Of a stretch of DNA of 64,000 nt, positions 1 through 11,649 are shown piece after piece. The translations under genes were made by a program, and so were the position numbers. Source of the stretch: Cryptomeria japonica (Eukaryota > Streptophyta > Pinopsida > Cupressales > Cupressaceae); contig NC_081412.1 in the NCBI RefSeq assembly GCF_030272615.1, positions 549,164,488 to 549,228,487 of the forward strand, given 5' to 3'. The notes beneath the pieces were generated by a model. The model was not told where the DNA came from. It did no database searches and saw nothing but the letters and a program-made list of their open reading frames with translations. Positions within the stretch are counted from its first letter, which is position 1. Every line of letters begins with the position of its first letter.

Positions 1-738
1 TTTCATATCATCCAATTCCTTTGCATACAAAGCTTTCCAATTTTGCTTGTCGGTTGATAATGCAAATGCATGAAAAGTAGGTTCAAACTTCACATCTCTA
101 GAAGGTCCAAATTATTTAAGTTCAAAAGTAGATAATTTCCCAACCAAGATATCCCTATTGATTGAAGTATTAGCCATTGTTATCAATTCATTAATTGAAG
201 TAGCATTCATCTTATAAGTCGGTGGTAAAGCTCTTAGAACTTTAGAAACTATTTCATCTGCACTCAAAGTTCCACCACAACATTGAATTCCCATCACAAT
301 TTCATTTACCCTATCCATAAATGTAGTAATCCTTTCATCTTCTTACATCTTCAATTTTTTATATCTCACCTGGTAACCATGAAGTTTAGCAATCTTAACA
401 GTGGGGTCACTTTCATTAAGAGTCTCCAACTTGTTCCATATAGCCTTTTCTGATGATTTGTCACTTAATCCCATTATTTGTTGATCAGAAAGTGCACACA
501 AGAGGGCTTCTCTAGCTCTACAATCATTCTCAAGCTCCTTGTCCAAGTTTGTCGAAGGAGGATTTCCAGATGCTGAATTAAAAGGTGTAACACCATTAGA
601 GAGTTTTTTAGTGGTGAATCTTCGCCAATTGGCGAATTCTGCACAAATAGTCAGGGGCAAAATCATGGTCAAATCGCCTGGAATTTTGGGGTTAACAGTG
701 TGCTGTAGAATCTGACTTTTCCATTGACCACACACCAT
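1..738 (-). pseudogene. Copia retrotransposon gag fragment (UBN2-type), cut by left window edge
   Basis: The minus-strand frame from 738 down to 1 reads as the capsid part of a Ty1/Copia gag. It contains the ALLCALSD block, then IWNKLETLNE, LHGYQVRYKKLKM, and after a stop ITTFMDRVNEIV and VLRALPPTYK. These blocks and their spacing are typical of the UBN2/retrotran_gag family found in plant Copia elements, which packages the element RNA. TAA stops interrupt the single frame at 343-345 and 112-114, and coding similarity continues to base 1, so the rest of the element lies outside the window. The N-terminal part (about 600-738) matches the family poorly. No protease, integrase or RT is present. 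It is a dead fragment. Confidence 0.82.
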
Positions 739-1299
739 TGACGTGCATGCCCATAATATTCACCTGGAATCACTCGGATGTGGGTATTAGATCACCTTCG
801 TTATTTGCCAGCAATAGTAAAATGACCATGTACCCAGGACCTAATTCACCAATGGTAAATTACATGTTCATTGCATGCGTCGGCCAAATTCGCCAATATC
901 AAATAAAACATTATAAACATTCGAGGACCCATTTTGCCTCGCTTAAATTAAATGTTCATTGCACACCCGCGCAATTCACCAAAAATGCAATCATGGATTG
1001 CTATAAATACACTATTTCTTACACTCTTTCTTACAATTTGTTCGTGTCTAATTAGTAAATTGGGAGCTCTCGGAGTCTCGAGTCTCGATTCGCATTCCAC
1101 AAATTGAGTTGGAAAGTTGAAGTTCACTGTAAGGTGGAGGGCTAGAGTTACAATCCTACAACACAGGCCTAGCCCCCAAGCATTCATTCCTGATTCCTGA
1201 TTCAGAGAATTGAGAAAGCATAAAGGTGAGTAATCATTTCTTCATACTTGATAGTATTAGTTTTAACTTTTAATTCATAGTGAGAGGTCAAGACTCAAG
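739..1299. other. 5' flank of the hAT remnant, no gene
   Basis: I see no coding sequence here. The stretch is rich in near-copies of ATTCGCCAAT and ATTCACCAAT (about 850, 885 and 975). A TATA-like box sits at 1,002-1,009 (TATAAATA), about 290 bases before the hAT start codon, so it could be the transposase promoter. A GTGAGT/TAG pair at 1,226-1,280 could bound a 5'-leader intron, but 55 bases is short for a plant intron, so I do not call it. Confidence 0.4.
1002..1009 (+). promoter_or_regulatory. TATA-like box upstream of hAT remnant
   Basis: TATAAATA in a moderately GC-containing stretch, followed by pyrimidine-rich sequence that could be the start site. The position relative to the ATG at 1,300 is plausible for a transposase promoter with a ~250-base leader. 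It is supported by motif and position only. Confidence 0.35.
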
Positions 1300-4099
1300 A
1301 TGTCACAGTCAAACATGGGTGAGACTCCTCAGGGTGGTGAAGGGATTGGGATGTCAGACAAGGGTAAGACTCCTCAGGGCAATGAAACTGAAGGGATTGG
1401 GAGGCCATCAAAATGCCCAAAACTTAAACTTAAAGATAGTACCATAAAGTCTTTTTTTGGAATTGGCAAAGTTTCTAGTCCATCAACCTCTGCAGTTGCA
1501 GAACCCATTCATAGTAGCTCACCACCACCAGTACCACAAGGTGGGATTGTCATTGAGTTAAATGCATCAAATGAGGATGACAATACTGACACGGCAGAAG
1601 ATGTTCTAAGGGATGCATACAATGAGATACCATTGGCGAATGCAAATGCGAGTACTGAAGATGATGTTGGTAGGAAGAAAAGAAAAAGGAAAGTAAAACT
1701 GGGGCAAGAGTGGGAGATGACAAGGAGTTTTAAGATTGATTGGGTAGCAAAGTACCCATTCATTGAACCGGTCCCAAACAATGATGAACAACCAATAGAA
1801 TGCAGGTGTAAGATTTGTAGCTAGAAAACTAAAAGAGATAAGAAGATGCAACTAAAGCTTGACACCATAGAAAAGCATATTGGTAAGGTTTATGAAAAAC
1901 AGATAATAAGCGGAAAGGAAACATGAGTAGTAAGATGGAAATCAAAGGAAGAATGTCTTCATGTTAAGTATGTTGCAGAATATGAAGAGCATAACCACAA
2001 AATGACACTGATTCGTAATAGTGGATATGGAAATACAATCAAGGCTAGGCTTGAACATGCAGCGAAAGATGCAAACCTAGCAAAGACTATTCAGATGAGT
2101 GTTGTTTTTCATATTATGTCGAGAGGGTGTCCTATGAAAGATTTCCCAGAATTTAGTAATTTATTATCTTTTTTGAATGTTGCTCACTATCCTATGTCAC
2201 ATTGGTCAATAAACGCTAGATGGGAAATGGCAAACTATCTCGCTAAGGTGGAAAAGGAAAATTTACAAGAGAGTGTAAAAGAGTCAAATTTCATTTCATT
2301 ATCCATAGATGAAGTTACTGCGGTATATAACACAGCTTGGGTTTGTATGCATGTGTATACAGTAAAAGAACACATCCGCCGAGCTCATCTACTCTGTGTT
2401 CATAAAATGAGGGGCAATTCAATAGTAGAAAATTTATATTTGGAAGTTAAGAAAGCTTTGAATGAAATTGCTGGTATGGATGACTTGACAATTGCCAAGA
2501 AGTTGGTGTGTGTTGGAGCTGATGGAGCTATAGTAATGCAAGGTCAAAGGACCGGCCTTTGCGCAAGATTACAAACTAGTATTGCACCATACATGGTTGG
2601 CATTCACTGCATGGCCCATCAAATGAATTTAACATATAGAATTGTAAGCAATTTCCCTACAATGTCAAAAGTTGAAGATCTGGTCCACGAGCTCCACTCA
2701 TACTTCGGCCGAAGTCCTAAACGTTTTGTAGAATTTCAGATTTTTGCTGAGGGAGTAACAGGAGGAAACAAGCTTCTCAGGTATGTTGAGACCAGATGGA
2801 TCTCCTTGCATGGATCAATGGAATGAGTTCTAACAGAATATCAATCCTTGATCAGACTAATGTATGAGCAACACCTCACAGTAGACAAAGCTCCTTATCT
2901 CTTACATAAGTTAAGTGATATAGAGACTCTGTTAACTTTAGCTAGTCTTCTCCCCATGCTAGATTCAATGAACAAACTTGTTAAGAAAGCCCAAGACAGA
3001 ACTATGTATATCAATGAGTATAGAAATCTATGTAAAATGACATGCTTGAGCATGGATGGTCTATATTCAGATCTAATAGGGTGAAGCCCAAATTTTTTTA
3101 GGTGGCAGATAATTACAGATTTGAATCATGCTGAAATTTTTTTACATTTCAATACAAAAAATGAGTTATGTGTCTTTGTAAAAGGATTTCAGATACCAAT
3201 GCACCAATCTAAGATGGGCAAGCGAGGTAGAGCACTACCAGTTAAAAAGGAAGATTTTGATAGGATTGTTAAATCTGTTAGTGATAACTTGAAGTCTATT
3301 TCATATGAACTTTCAATTGAGATTCGAGAAAGATTCCCTCGCGAAGAAATACTTGAAGCCATGGATGGGTTGTGTGTATCCTCAATTTTGGCATTCAATT
3401 AGAGATAATCCAAATGATGCAAAGATGTATCATAAAAAACTAGAGGAATTGATATTGACATTTTCAAAAGATGCATATTGTAATGGACAGCCAATAGAAG
3501 GAATTTTAAATTCAAATCATCTTAGAAAACAATGTAAGCAGTTTGCATTGGTTGTGAAACAACAGTTGGTTAACTTGGAGAATCCATTTGAACCTAGATC
3601 AATCACAAGGCTTTGGAAAAGGATAGATCAAAGTGAAGCATTGCGTATTGCAATACCAAAATATTTGAAACTTGCTGATTTATGTCAAACAATGATATTG
3701 GGGTCGGTGGAAGATGAGAGATTTTTTAGTGCATTAGGGCTTTTGAAATCAAAGATCAGAAACAAATTAGACAATAATTTGGAAACTTGCTTGAGGTTGT
3801 TTGTAACCCAATATAATGTTAGAGATTTTCCATATGACAGGGCATTGGCAATCCGTAATTCCATGCGTGATAGACGAGGGGTGTGTAACACTTTAAAAGT
3901 TGGTAGTGCTACTGCTAGTGCTAGTGCTGAGACAAATGAATATGATGGATCACAGACTCAGAGTCAGTATGAAGATGAAGACATTTTTGAATACTTGACT
4001 TAGAATGAAGATGAACCTGTTAGTACTAGTCAATTTCTGGATCTTGAGTCCATTTGGGATATAGAAGCCTCAAACAATCGGACTGAATCACTAAAGTGA
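1300..4099 (+). pseudogene. hAT-superfamily transposase, decayed
   Basis: A single diverged hAT-type transposase frame starts at ATG 1,300. In order: a low-complexity N-terminus with a basic KKRKRKVK patch (probable nuclear signal); a C/H cluster (CRCKIC, later DTIEKHIGKVY) like the zinc finger of ZNF862-like hAT proteins; SLSIDEVTAV holding a candidate first catalytic Asp; CVGADGAIVMQG with the second; HCMAHQMNL; and the C-terminal hATC dimerisation block (GSVEDERFFSALGLLKSKIR) near 3,700-3,770. In-frame stops lie at 1,822 (TAG), 1,924 (TGA), 2,824 (TGA), 3,082 (TGA) and 4,001 (TAG). A +1 shift falls near 3,360-3,375. Reading continues past 4,003 to TGA 4,097-4,099. Terminal inverted repeats were not identified. 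It cannot encode an active enzyme. Confidence 0.85.
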
Positions 4100-4730
4100 A
4101 TTAGCAATCAGTGTATAGGAATTTATAATTATACTACAATTCTTGAGTCATATTACAATTTCAATTTGCAAAATTGCAATACTATAGTTTTCATTGATGA
4201 TTTTTTATATTGTATTCCTTGAATTTGTCAATCAAAAGTAGAACGGATACTTATTTCATATTTTTAATTGTGAATTTGAATTATTACTAAACAATTGAAT
4301 TATTAGTAAATTGGTATTTGGTTCCACATTATGTAACATGTTGAACATGAAATGCAACAAATTTGTGTACAAGATCCATAAAATTATTCATATTGCATAA
4401 CTGTTACTGCTAGAACCTTTGTTACCTTTCTACTATTCTACATTAAATGCTTAAAATGATGTTCATGGCAATTACAGTTTTGTGTTTGTTTTTTGTCTTA
4501 GTTGGCTAGTAAACCGAAGTTGTCGTGCATTGAAAATCTAAGTTGTCCTCTATTTATTTGTCCATGTCAATGTCAAGTGTGGTCAAACGGTTGGTCAGAC
4601 ATGTTTAATGGTTATCGCTAGCTCACAGGTCCTTTATCATCAAGTCAGTTTAAGTCGCGAGCTTGCGACTACTGGGAGATTTTAGTTGTCGCTAGCTCGC
4701 AAGATGTTTTGCATTTGACCATTTTATGTT
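4100..4730. other. AT-rich spacer entering TCGC-motif repeats
   Basis: No gene seen. The first 400 bases are AT-rich 3' flank of the hAT frame. From about 4,600 the sequence turns into degenerate copies of a TCGCTAGCTCGCAAG-like word that also fills the next block and recurs at 11,650-12,350. Confidence 0.5.
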
Positions 4731-6095
4731 GCAAGGTTGTGATTGGGTGTGATTTTATGTTGTCGTACGGTCACAAGGTGTTCATGGTTAAGTCATTTTA
4801 ATTTGCAATCATGCGATGTAGTTGGTATCGCAGCTTAGTTGGTTTTGCCACTTGCTCGCAGGTTTTGAAGTTGTTTAGCATTTTAAGTTGCGATTTGGCA
4901 AAAGGTAAGTTTTGGTCTAATTTTGTGGTCATTGCATGCTCGCGAGTTTGTAAGTCTTAAGTCAAAAAGTGTTGCGAACATGCGATGGTGGTCAAGTGCC
5001 TTGTTATCAAGGGATCGCAAGGGTTTAAGTCAAGTTAAGTTTTGAGTTATGATCTTGCAATGAAATAAGTTATTTTGTTAGATCAACGGTTGTCACTCAC
5101 TCGCAAGATTCTATGAGGATTCATAAAAGGGGTTGCGAGCTTGCGATTAAGCAGATTTGGTAGCATTGTCGCTAACTCACCGATTCCTTTCCTGATTGTT
5201 ATAACCAGTTGAGAGTGTGCGATTAAAGATGGGGATTGACATGTGGACTTCTTTGTCGGGTTCTATAAAAGTTTTGACATGATCAAGCCAAGATTTTGAC
5301 ATTTGTACAATTGCATTAATGCATTCTATCAGTTTAATTGAATTAATACCACACTAGCTAGTTCATGCAAGTGTGGCAATTAATGAGACTTGGTCACTTG
5401 AGAGAAGTGACGACACCCAAATACCATTTTATGTTGTGAGGTTGCAACTAGGTGTGATTTTATGTTATCGCAATGTCGCAAGGTGTTCGTGGTTAAGTCA
5501 TTTTAATTTGCGATCATGCGATGCGGTTAAGTCACTTGCTCACAGGATTTGAAGTTGTTTAGCATTTTAAGTTGCGATCTGGCGACAGGTAAGTTTTGGT
5601 CTTATTTTGTGGTCATCGCATGCTTGCGGGTTTGTAAGTCTTAAGTCAAAAAGTGTTGCGAGCATGCAAAGGCGGTTAAGTGTCTTTTTATCGCGGGATC
5701 ACAAAGGTTTAAGTCAAGTTAAGTTTCTAGTTGCGAGCTTGTGGTGAAATAAGTTGTTTTGTTAGATCAATGGCTATCGCTCACTCGCAAGATTATTTGA
5801 GGATTCGTAAAAGGGGTTGTGAGCTTGTGATTAAGAGGATTTGATAGCATTGTTGCTAACTTGCTAACACGTGGACTTGTTTGCCGGGTTCTATAAAAGT
5901 TTTGAATGCCAATCACCAATCAAATAGAGGGGCATGAATTAAAATTTTGCTTGAGTACTTCAGTTTGAAGTTTGAATTAATGTCATTATGCCATAGTAGC
6001 TACTAGCTAGTTCATGCAAGTGTGGCAATTAATGAGACTTGAGACTTGAGAGAAGTGATGGTGCCCAAAATTCAAATCGTAAATACCATAAATTG
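4731..6095 (+). repeat. ~695-bp tandem duplication with two TATA boxes
   Basis: Copy A (4,731-5,425) and copy B (5,426-~6,095) align along their length. Both start ATTTTATGTTG and share TTTAGCATTTTAAGTTGCGA, AAGTCTTAAGTCAAAAAGTG and GTGTGGCAATTAATGAGACT. Each has TCTATAAAAGTTTTGA, giving TATAAAA at 5,264-5,270 and 5,892-5,898. A further shuffled piece (CATGATCAAGCC to GCATTAATGCATTC) recurs at 6,098-6,141. It lies immediately upstream of the long frame at 6,249, so it is probably that element's promoter or leader region, duplicated in place. Copy B is shorter through internal deletions. Confidence 0.85.
5892..5898 (+). promoter_or_regulatory. TATA box, probable promoter of the 6,249 frame
   Basis: TATAAAA within the downstream copy of the tandem duplication, about 350 bases before ATG 6,249; its sister is at 5,264-5,270. 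Motif conservation between copies and position are the only evidence. Confidence 0.4.
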
Positions 6096-6248
6096 CATGA
6101 TCAAGCCGAGGTTTTGTATAATTGCATTAATGCATTCTATCTTTGAGGTAATCCAGTGAATTGAGCTTTGCAACAACGTTGGAGAATTCAGAGTGTTGGG
6201 TGTGAGAAAATTTTAGAAAATTGGTTAAGTTTTTCTCCTACAGCTAAA

Positions 6249-9200
6249 ATGAGCCAAGCGACGAGCGGTGCTAGAGGTTCCAAGCCCAAGCCCAAGCCCA
6301 AGCCCAAGGACACGACAAGTGGAGCAGGTGGACATGGAGGTTCCAAGGCCAGTGCCAGTGCCACTGAGGAAACGATGGTTAAGAAATACAAAGATAAATT
6401 TATAGATTTGATGCCAGGGACTTCCGTTGCTTTGAATACAAATCATTTGGCATGGAGAGATTTATGGAGCCAATGCAGAAACCCTACCATGCTTAATATG
6501 ACTGGTTCTACTCTATTTCATTATTTCTGGAAAAGTAGGGTTAAGGGTGTCCTGATGTCAAACCCTTGGGATTTAAATATGGCAAAGTTAATTGTGCTAG
6601 ATGTGTATGTTGATGTGGATTTGATCAAAGAGTTGGGCAAACACTATTGCCTAGTATCTAGGGTAATCAGAAGAAAGAACTAGTCTACCCTAGTTTCAAT
6701 TAACAGAGCTAGCTTTGTTGAAGCTTTGCAGATTACTGGTGCTACATGTACAAATATAGATTTGGAGCAGACTGCAGAGGATTATGACAAATACAAAGGT
6801 GTTATCAAGAAGCATGCAATGCCCAGATACATGCCTAGGGTGAATAAGAAGCCAGTTATAATTCCAAAGAGTATCAAACCACCATTTGACATCACACCTT
6901 TCCACCATTATATGCATTGTACAATCTATGGATTATGCAGAGTGTTGGGTTTTGATGGAGATTCAATAGTGTCAGCTAAATTACTGATGATGGCTATGGA
7001 CATTCAACACCCAGATGTTAACAAATATTATGATTATGTGGGCTATGTGGTTGAACACATTCATAATGCTCTAGTTGAAATTCAGAGTGGTGAACCCAAC
7101 CCTACATTCAAGCATTATTCATTGCTGATGCATTTAATCTTGTTCTATAATGTTGAGTTCATGGATAAAGAATTGGAGCTTTTCAAAGAAGAATTTGATG
7201 TCTTAGTGCCAATACAAAGATGGATCCAGCTTTGGGACAGTAGTTCTCCACATTCTTCTTTCCTTTTCTTTGAAAATTGGATTGTTTCACCAATTATGGA
7301 AATGCTAGGAATAAATAGGGAACGATTCTCAATTAATGTTAGGAGAGTTTTGAGACCTTACTAGTATGTTCCAAACTGGCCTATTTCACATAACTGGGGG
7401 GACTTTTATTTTTTTGATAACTTTACTGTGATGAGAGTCTATGGGTGTCCTCAGCCTCCCCATATTTTACCAAAATTTATTCCAATTAGGATTGCTTTTA
7501 TGGAGTTTATCTGACAATTGACCCTGGTTGAAAAAGAATACCTTGATAAACACAGGAAGGGTACTTTTCTTCCTAGGCTTTGGGTTGTGTCTGATTCTAC
7601 CATTGGTAGGAGTTCCTTTGATGAAGTAAACAATTTCCTTAAATAGTATAGGTTGGTTAATGTTGTGTCTAGATTCTGTGATCCAGAACGATTTATTAAA
7701 GTTGCAATGCCAAAAATGACACCTTGGGCCACAATAAAGGACCATGAACCATTGGATGATGAAGACATGGTTAGAAATTTTCTGAGAAAAGATGAAGTAC
7801 AAGAAAGGAGAAGAAAATAGAAAAATTTGATGAGAGTTGAAGCAGAATTGTTGGCTGCTGACCCTAGTTTCTCAGGTTTTTGCCCTGATAGCCTGTACAT
7901 GGAGACAATTAACAAAATGCTTAGTTTATATGAAACTCTGATGGAACAAATTCCTCAAATTCCAAAAGTGACTACTCAGCAGCAAGACCCCCAAAATGGA
8001 TATTCTTCACATGGCAAGAGGCCACTTAGTGTGTCTGCTGATGATGTAGAGAGTGGGGATGAAGTTCAATCTACCTGAGTGCCAGCTGCAAAGAAACAAA
8101 AAACCACTGAGGTCAGTACAATTGTGAGGACAGACCCTGCTAGAGTAATTGTTACAGAACAAGGATACTACTTTCATCAAATAAGGACACATCTTAGAGA
8201 AGCAGGGCAGAATGAAGAACAGGGAGAAACAAACGAAGCCCTTGCTCAAGGCTTTGATGAGCGTGTGATGTTGTCAAATGATTTCATGAAAGATGATGAC
8301 TTTATTAAGTCAAATGAATTTAAAAGTTTTTTGACAAGGTTGAAACAGAATCAATTAAAACAAAATCTGATCATAGAGGAAGCAAATGAAGAAAAGAAAG
8401 AGGAGATCATCAAGGCATTGCAGGAATATGATCTTGATAGGGAGGAAATATCTGTGGAACAGTCAAGACAATTGATAAAGAGTACTGGTATGATTATGAT
8501 GCCTGACTAGGATATCCAGTCTATTTTTATTATTGATCAAATTAGGAAGCAAGAGGACCCAATGTTTAGAACTGAATTTGAAATTGGAGATGTAATAAGA
8601 GGATCAAGATTTAATCCTAAGTCAAAGACACTTGCTGCTTGGTCTTTGGCCCCTTCCACTCAAAAGCCCCACCTTCTAAATATCCAAGTAGAAAAGAAAG
8701 CTGATAGAATGATTTGGAACTTGCAGAACACAACTGACACAAAGATTGCCTCATTTTTTACTCAAGTTTCTTTCATGAATTTATCAAAAATAGAGGATTT
8801 GTCAAGAAGATACACAAAAACATATACACAATTGATTGCATTGTCTAAAAAATATGAAGAGACATTGATGAAGAAGGGCGCTTTGGAGGAAGAGTTAGTG
8901 GAGTTGAAAGAAAAAATTGAAAATGGGCCCCCTCCAATACAGATTATAGAACAATTACAAGAAATACTAGCTGATGTGACAACAAAAATGGAGGAATACG
9001 CAAGGAAAATTGAAAAGCTTGAAAAGGAACAAAATGTCAAGGCTATCTTTGTTGTGTCAGGAATTCTGAAACACAAGATTAGTGTATTGAAAGTCAAATT
9101 GATGTTTGTGCATGATATGAACATTTCTTTGAAAGAGGCAAGCAAAACATCCTCTGAGGCTGTCGCTTTTCTTGGACCTTTGTTCAATGTTTGGTCAAGA

Positions 9201-9734
9201 AGAAGTAGATTAATGGATAAGCTAGATACTACAATGATGTATAGGGATGAGTTCCCTCCCAAGATTAGTGACACTAAAGACATGGTGGAGGTAATGAATG
9301 TAGCTTATGCATTTTTCATAGGGAAGGATGTGCTTATAAATGAAAAATTGTAGACATTTGGGGAAGGTTATAATAAATTGGTGCCTTCAATTTATGGTAG
9401 TAATGGAGATTTGAAATCAATTTCTGATTGGACCAGCAAATTTGATTTGATTCTGGAGCAAGAAGAAATAATCAAGCATGTAAATGAATAGGTTGATGCT
9501 GATTTCCTTAACGGTCTTCTTGATTCACTATTCAAGGTTGAGGTTGACCCCGCAAAGTTTATTGTTGAGTCCAGGGCAGTTACAGATGCCAGATGGGTAG
9601 ATTTAGTTGCAAAGTTGGAAGAGGTAAAGGCATTCAGTTGGCCAACAAAAAAAGAGGTGGACAAGTGGCAAGCCATGCTAAAGCCAAAGAAGAAATCTCA
9701 GGTTGAGGTTGCTACCCAAGATTCCTCACAGTAA
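6249..9734 (+). pseudogene. Unrecognised ~1,160-codon element protein, nine in-frame stops
   Basis: I do not recognise this protein. From ATG 6,249 one frame stays open in phase to TAA 9,732-9,734. It is interrupted only by stops at 6,681, 7,362, 7,512, 7,644, 7,818, 8,076, 8,508, 9,351 and 9,489, seven TAG and two TGA, with no frameshift. N-terminus: Ser/Gly-rich with a KPKPKPKPK run encoded by a CAAGCC microrepeat (6,277-6,309). Middle (~6,370-7,450): a globular, aromatic-rich part. Next a Lys-rich linker (PAAKKQKT, 8,079 on). The C-terminal third is a long charged coiled coil (8,760-9,060, e.g. EEELVELKEKIE) and ends in KPKKKSQ. No RT, integrase, protease, DDE or zinc-knuckle motif is visible. 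The layout (globular part, basic linker, coiled coil) resembles the second ORF at 17,239-20,616, suggesting both are accessory proteins of LTR-type elements. That link is inference. Confidence 0.6.
6277..6309 (+). repeat. CAAGCC hexamer microrepeat inside coding frame
   Basis: About five tandem CAAGCC units encode alternating Lys-Pro in the N-terminus of the 6,249 frame. Length is a multiple of three, so expansion would not break the frame. Confidence 0.8.
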
Positions 9735-11645
9735 TCCTAAGCTTGTTGAATCCTCAAGTTGAGGTTGCCACTTTTATTGATCAATGATGTTGAACTTGAA
9801 AACTCTTATATTAATATAGTTATAATAGCTCAATTGTTCAAGAATTTGATAAGTGCATAGTTGAATCACATTGTGAATTTACTTTCTCATATCATTATGA
9901 ATATAATATCAATATCATTTGAAGTTTGAGCAATGCGATCTTCACATAATTGTCTTTGTGTTGAATTTATGTTTTCACTGTGAATTGAATGGTCAAGGGT
10001 TTTTTAGTTTACATATGAATCTGGGTTGTGTAACTGTATGTACTGGCATTATTCATAATTTCATACCTATTTATCTGCAAATGAATCTTATTGAAGTTTA
10101 TTATCAAGTTGTCTTGAATTGTAAGTGACTCTATGCCCTAGGATAAGGCACTGGTTTGTTGTCTTGATGTTTTACTAATTATGTTTTATAATTGTATTCC
10201 TATCTGATAATCTATTGTGGTGTTTAATACTTTCATTCTTAATACTCTTATGATTTTATATGCTATTGATGTTTATGTAAAATATATGGAGGTGTTCTAT
10301 GACTGTCTATGACTCTATAATCCGCCCACCAATTACAATGAGGTGAATCCTTAATTATTTAATATGATTCCAGACTAACAAAAATTTTGCATTCTTGGGC
10401 ATAATAGGATTAGGAAGCATTAAATGAAAAATTACATACACCATAACAATGCAACAAATGAAAAAAATTAAATCTCATGATTTTGATCATTTGAAAGAGA
10501 TAGAATTATACACAAAATAAATTTATATATAGACAATGCTTGACACTAAATGCTTTTCATTTTCTCTGTAAATGACTATATAGTATACAACTTGCTCCCT
10601 TCACCTAGAGTCTAGAATCACTACTGGAACCAGAAAAGGAACCCCAATGACTATATATCTTGAAAAGATGCTTGAGCCATGCCATTATCACCCTGATGCC
10701 TTCATTTTAGATGGAATGTGAGATGTTACATTCTATCCAGGTCCAACAGATCGTTTCCAAATTGAGGAGGAAGCCTTCATGCCTAGGAATAGAGAAAATG
10801 GAAAGAGGAACTTGAGCCTTCATGCCCACGATAAGGGAAAGTGGAAACAAGAGCTTTAGGGTAAATGTAATCTATTGGGGAGGGGTCACAGCTTCCATGT
10901 CATCACAAAGATGACTGGCTGCCACTCCCCACCCAAACAAATCCTTCTTTCATTCCTCTGCGGGCTCCTTCTTCAAACCCCTTGCCATCCTATGGCAGAG
11001 TAAAAGTAGAGGATGTGCCATGCTTGGCCCTTCTTGATAAGAAAAGGCTTTCACACCCGCTCTGACAATCCTTCTCACTTTCACAACCCCTCTAACAATA
11101 AACAAACTCACACAGAAGAAAACAAAAAAACACCCATCCTGTATCACAGATCACACAACAACTCCATGCACGATCCTGCTCAAACATCATCTTCTTTTCT
11201 GAGGAAAAAACCACTCTCAAAAAATGAAAAAGGTTTCTTTTCTGAGTTTCTCTTCTACCAATTAAGTAACCACTCTATTGTATTTATAATATTTTCACAC
11301 TTCATTTGGTGATGCTCATTCACATGAAAAAACATCATTTTGGTGTTTTTCAACATGACTGTAGACTCTAGAAGTCATGCCTATCAAATCAACTGCATCC
11401 TGCTAAGGCTCATCTATTGCGAACGATTTTGTTCTGATTTTATTCCTCCTTGATTGGACAAATTCTGCTTCCGAATTCCTGACAACAAGCAACCTGAGCT
11501 CTTCTTTCTTAGAGAAATCTGTGATCTCCCATCTCTAACTCAGAAGCTATCAAATCCTTTTATGCCTCTGAAACCATCGTCCTCGCTTGTCTAATCAACC
11601 TTGACTCAAGAGAAACCTTCAAACTAGTCCCTCAGGAACGAGTTA
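9735..11645. other. Non-coding stretch downstream of the 6,249 frame
   Basis: AT-rich with a pyrimidine- and A-rich block at 10,900-11,330. Short frames at 10,950-11,312 are low-complexity and have no recognisable domain. I see no RNA gene, LTR end or polypurine tract that I can defend. Confidence 0.5.
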
Positions 11646-11649
11646 GCAT

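Noticed and set aside
611-650. hAT terminal inverted repeat starting TAGTGGTGAA
   Set aside because: It fits a loose hAT end pattern, but the bases lie inside Copia gag coding sequence and no inverted partner with an 8-base target duplication was found.
1226-1280. 5'-leader intron of the hAT gene
   Set aside because: GT and AG are well placed, but 55 bases is shorter than plants usually splice.
1509-1851. Two minus-strand frames over the hAT N-terminus
   Set aside because: Antisense of the hAT transposase reading; no domain and no promoter context.
8762-9283. 173-codon Ser-rich minus-strand frame
   Set aside because: Shadow of the Lys/Glu-rich coiled coil in the 6,249-9,734 frame on the plus strand.
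6249-9734. Recoding of TAG/TGA (variant genetic code or readthrough)
   Set aside because: The ABCB exons use standard stops and the same stop bias appears in dead elements of unrelated type; deamination decay explains it more simply.
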